DNA of 63,777 bases from positions 1 through 63,777 of the forward strand of contig JAHDBH010000008.1 in assembly GCA_020630495.1 (NCBI GenBank), read 5' to 3'. Positions 63,141 to 63,777 of this stretch are shown one piece after another. Position numbers and translations under genes: made by a program. The notes beneath the pieces are model-generated. The model was not told where the DNA came from. It saw only the letters and a program-made list of their open reading frames with translations, and searched no databases. This DNA comes from Saprospiraceae bacterium (GTDB lineage Bacteria; Bacteroidota; Bacteroidia; Chitinophagales; Saprospiraceae). Each line of letters starts with the position of its first letter. The stretch's first letter is position 1.

Positions 63141-63777
63141 ATGAACAGTTTAAGACTATTTACATTATTGAGCTTGATTGCCCTTCTCATCCTCACATCT
63201 TGTAAGTGTGACGATCCCACAGATATAGAGTGTGACAACTACGACCCATGCCACGGAATCGTAGCTGAGGAGCTAGATGTCGAGTTCGATGCCTATCACA
63301 TCAGGCTTCTTAGTTTCGATGATGGAACAGATACCTTTTTCATGAAAGTTGATATCGATACTTTGGTGTCTAGTCGCGCTGTGTACTTCCGCGCCCGCGG
63401 CAATGCAAGCTCTTACAAGTGGCGGATCGGCAGAGATCTGCGCCTGTTTGAGGGCAAGCAGGTTAAGATCGACTTTGATGGATACGAAGGAGATATCGAG
63501 ATAGAGCTAGAGGCAAGTAGATTGCCGAGTACTGCTACGGATCCCTGCCTACTTGTAGGAGATTCGGTGATTACCATGACCAAGGCGTCTCATGTCGTGT
63601 ACGTGCCAGGAGTCAATGAATCTGTGGAGGGGGATCAAGAGTTTTTTGGTCATTATAGAGGCTATGAGACGGATAATCCCGAGGAGAAATTTGAGATATT
63701 AGTTAAGGATGGCTTTATGGATTTTGGTGATATAAGTGGGGATTTCAACTGGGGGGGCATCAAGAACTTCCCTCCTG
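63141..63777 (+). CDS. Lipoprotein of unknown function, cut by the window edge
   Basis: The frame is open from the ATG at 63141 to the last base (212 codons). MNSLRLFTLLSLIALLILTSCKCD is a lipoprotein signal with lipobox LTSC, so the product is likely outer-membrane or surface anchored. The mature part has several Cys near the N-terminus (CKCD, IECD, DPCHG) and Asp-rich beta strands. No domain recognised; the 3' end is outside the window. Confidence 0.7.
   Translation, partial: MNSLRLFTLLSLIALLILTSCKCDDPTDIECDNYDPCHGIVAEELDVEFDAYHIRLLSFDDGTDTFFMKVDIDTLVSSRAVYFRARGNASSYKWRIGRDLRLFEGKQVKIDFDGYEGDIEIELEASRLPSTATDPCLLVGDSVITMTKASHVVYVPGVNESVEGDQEFFGHYRGYETDNPEEKFEILVKDGFMDFGDISGDFNWGGIKNFPP

Noticed and set aside
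1-63777. tRNA, rRNA and complete insertion sequences
   Set aside because: No T-loop-like GTTCRA motifs in a cloverleaf setting, no rRNA-like sequence and no transposase frames were found by reading.

Overview
The window looks like a chromosomal segment of a Bacteroidota bacterium, probably near the Saprospiria (the class is an inference). The supports are PorU, the sortase of the type IX secretion system (T9SS); a secreted protein with a T9SS-type C-terminal sorting domain; several TAnnTTTG promoter boxes of the Bacteroidota type; and starts that mostly lack Shine-Dalgarno sequences. I see no tRNA, rRNA, CRISPR array or intact insertion sequence.

Layout. 0.2-12 kb is mostly leftward: recX, a Cys-rich PDZ/T9SS protein, thrS, a CHAT-protease lipoprotein, the alkane hydroxylase alkB and a NatAB-like ABC exporter, interrupted by a rightward LysE exporter and a rightward flavin/2Fe-2S reductase. 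At 12.83-12.93 kb a cluster of DnaA boxes next to an AT-rich stretch, directly upstream of dnaB, looks like the replication origin. From about 12 to 21.8 kb genes run rightward: a coiled-coil secreted protein, dnaB, a catalytically degenerate pseudouridine synthase, a GCS2-CBS fusion, aconitase and an AAA/DUF4143 ATPase, with one small leftward lipoprotein. 22-31 kb is leftward and more AT-rich: two secreted proteins of unknown function, then a kinase/response regulator/degenerate kinase trio. 31-41 kb holds ftcD, an MscS channel, rsmG, a GT2 glycosyltransferase and porU. 41-59 kb is a surface polysaccharide locus: acyltransferase, Wzy-like polymerase, three GT4-type transferases, sulfotransferase, methyltransferase, manC, nucleotide-sugar epimerase, deacetylase, DegT aminotransferase, cysN, cysD, cysC, ugd and wzz. 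metH (B12-dependent methionine synthase) and a lipoprotein cut by the window edge close the segment.

How genes work together. CysDN and CysC make PAPS and the locus carries a PAPS-type sulfotransferase but no PAPS reductase, so the polysaccharide is probably sulfated; Ugd and the epimerase should supply uronic acids. PorU would process T9SS cargo such as the PDZ protein. The reductase divergent from alkB may feed it electrons, since no rubredoxin is present.

The most unusual signal is not a gene. A 17-nt element of the form YWTTT-NNNC-GAAA-GNNN occurs 14 times on both strands and in several reading frames. Its four stem positions vary with compensation while the loop and the 5' T-rich foot stay fixed. 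It looks like a dispersed DNA mini-hairpin family recognised by structure.
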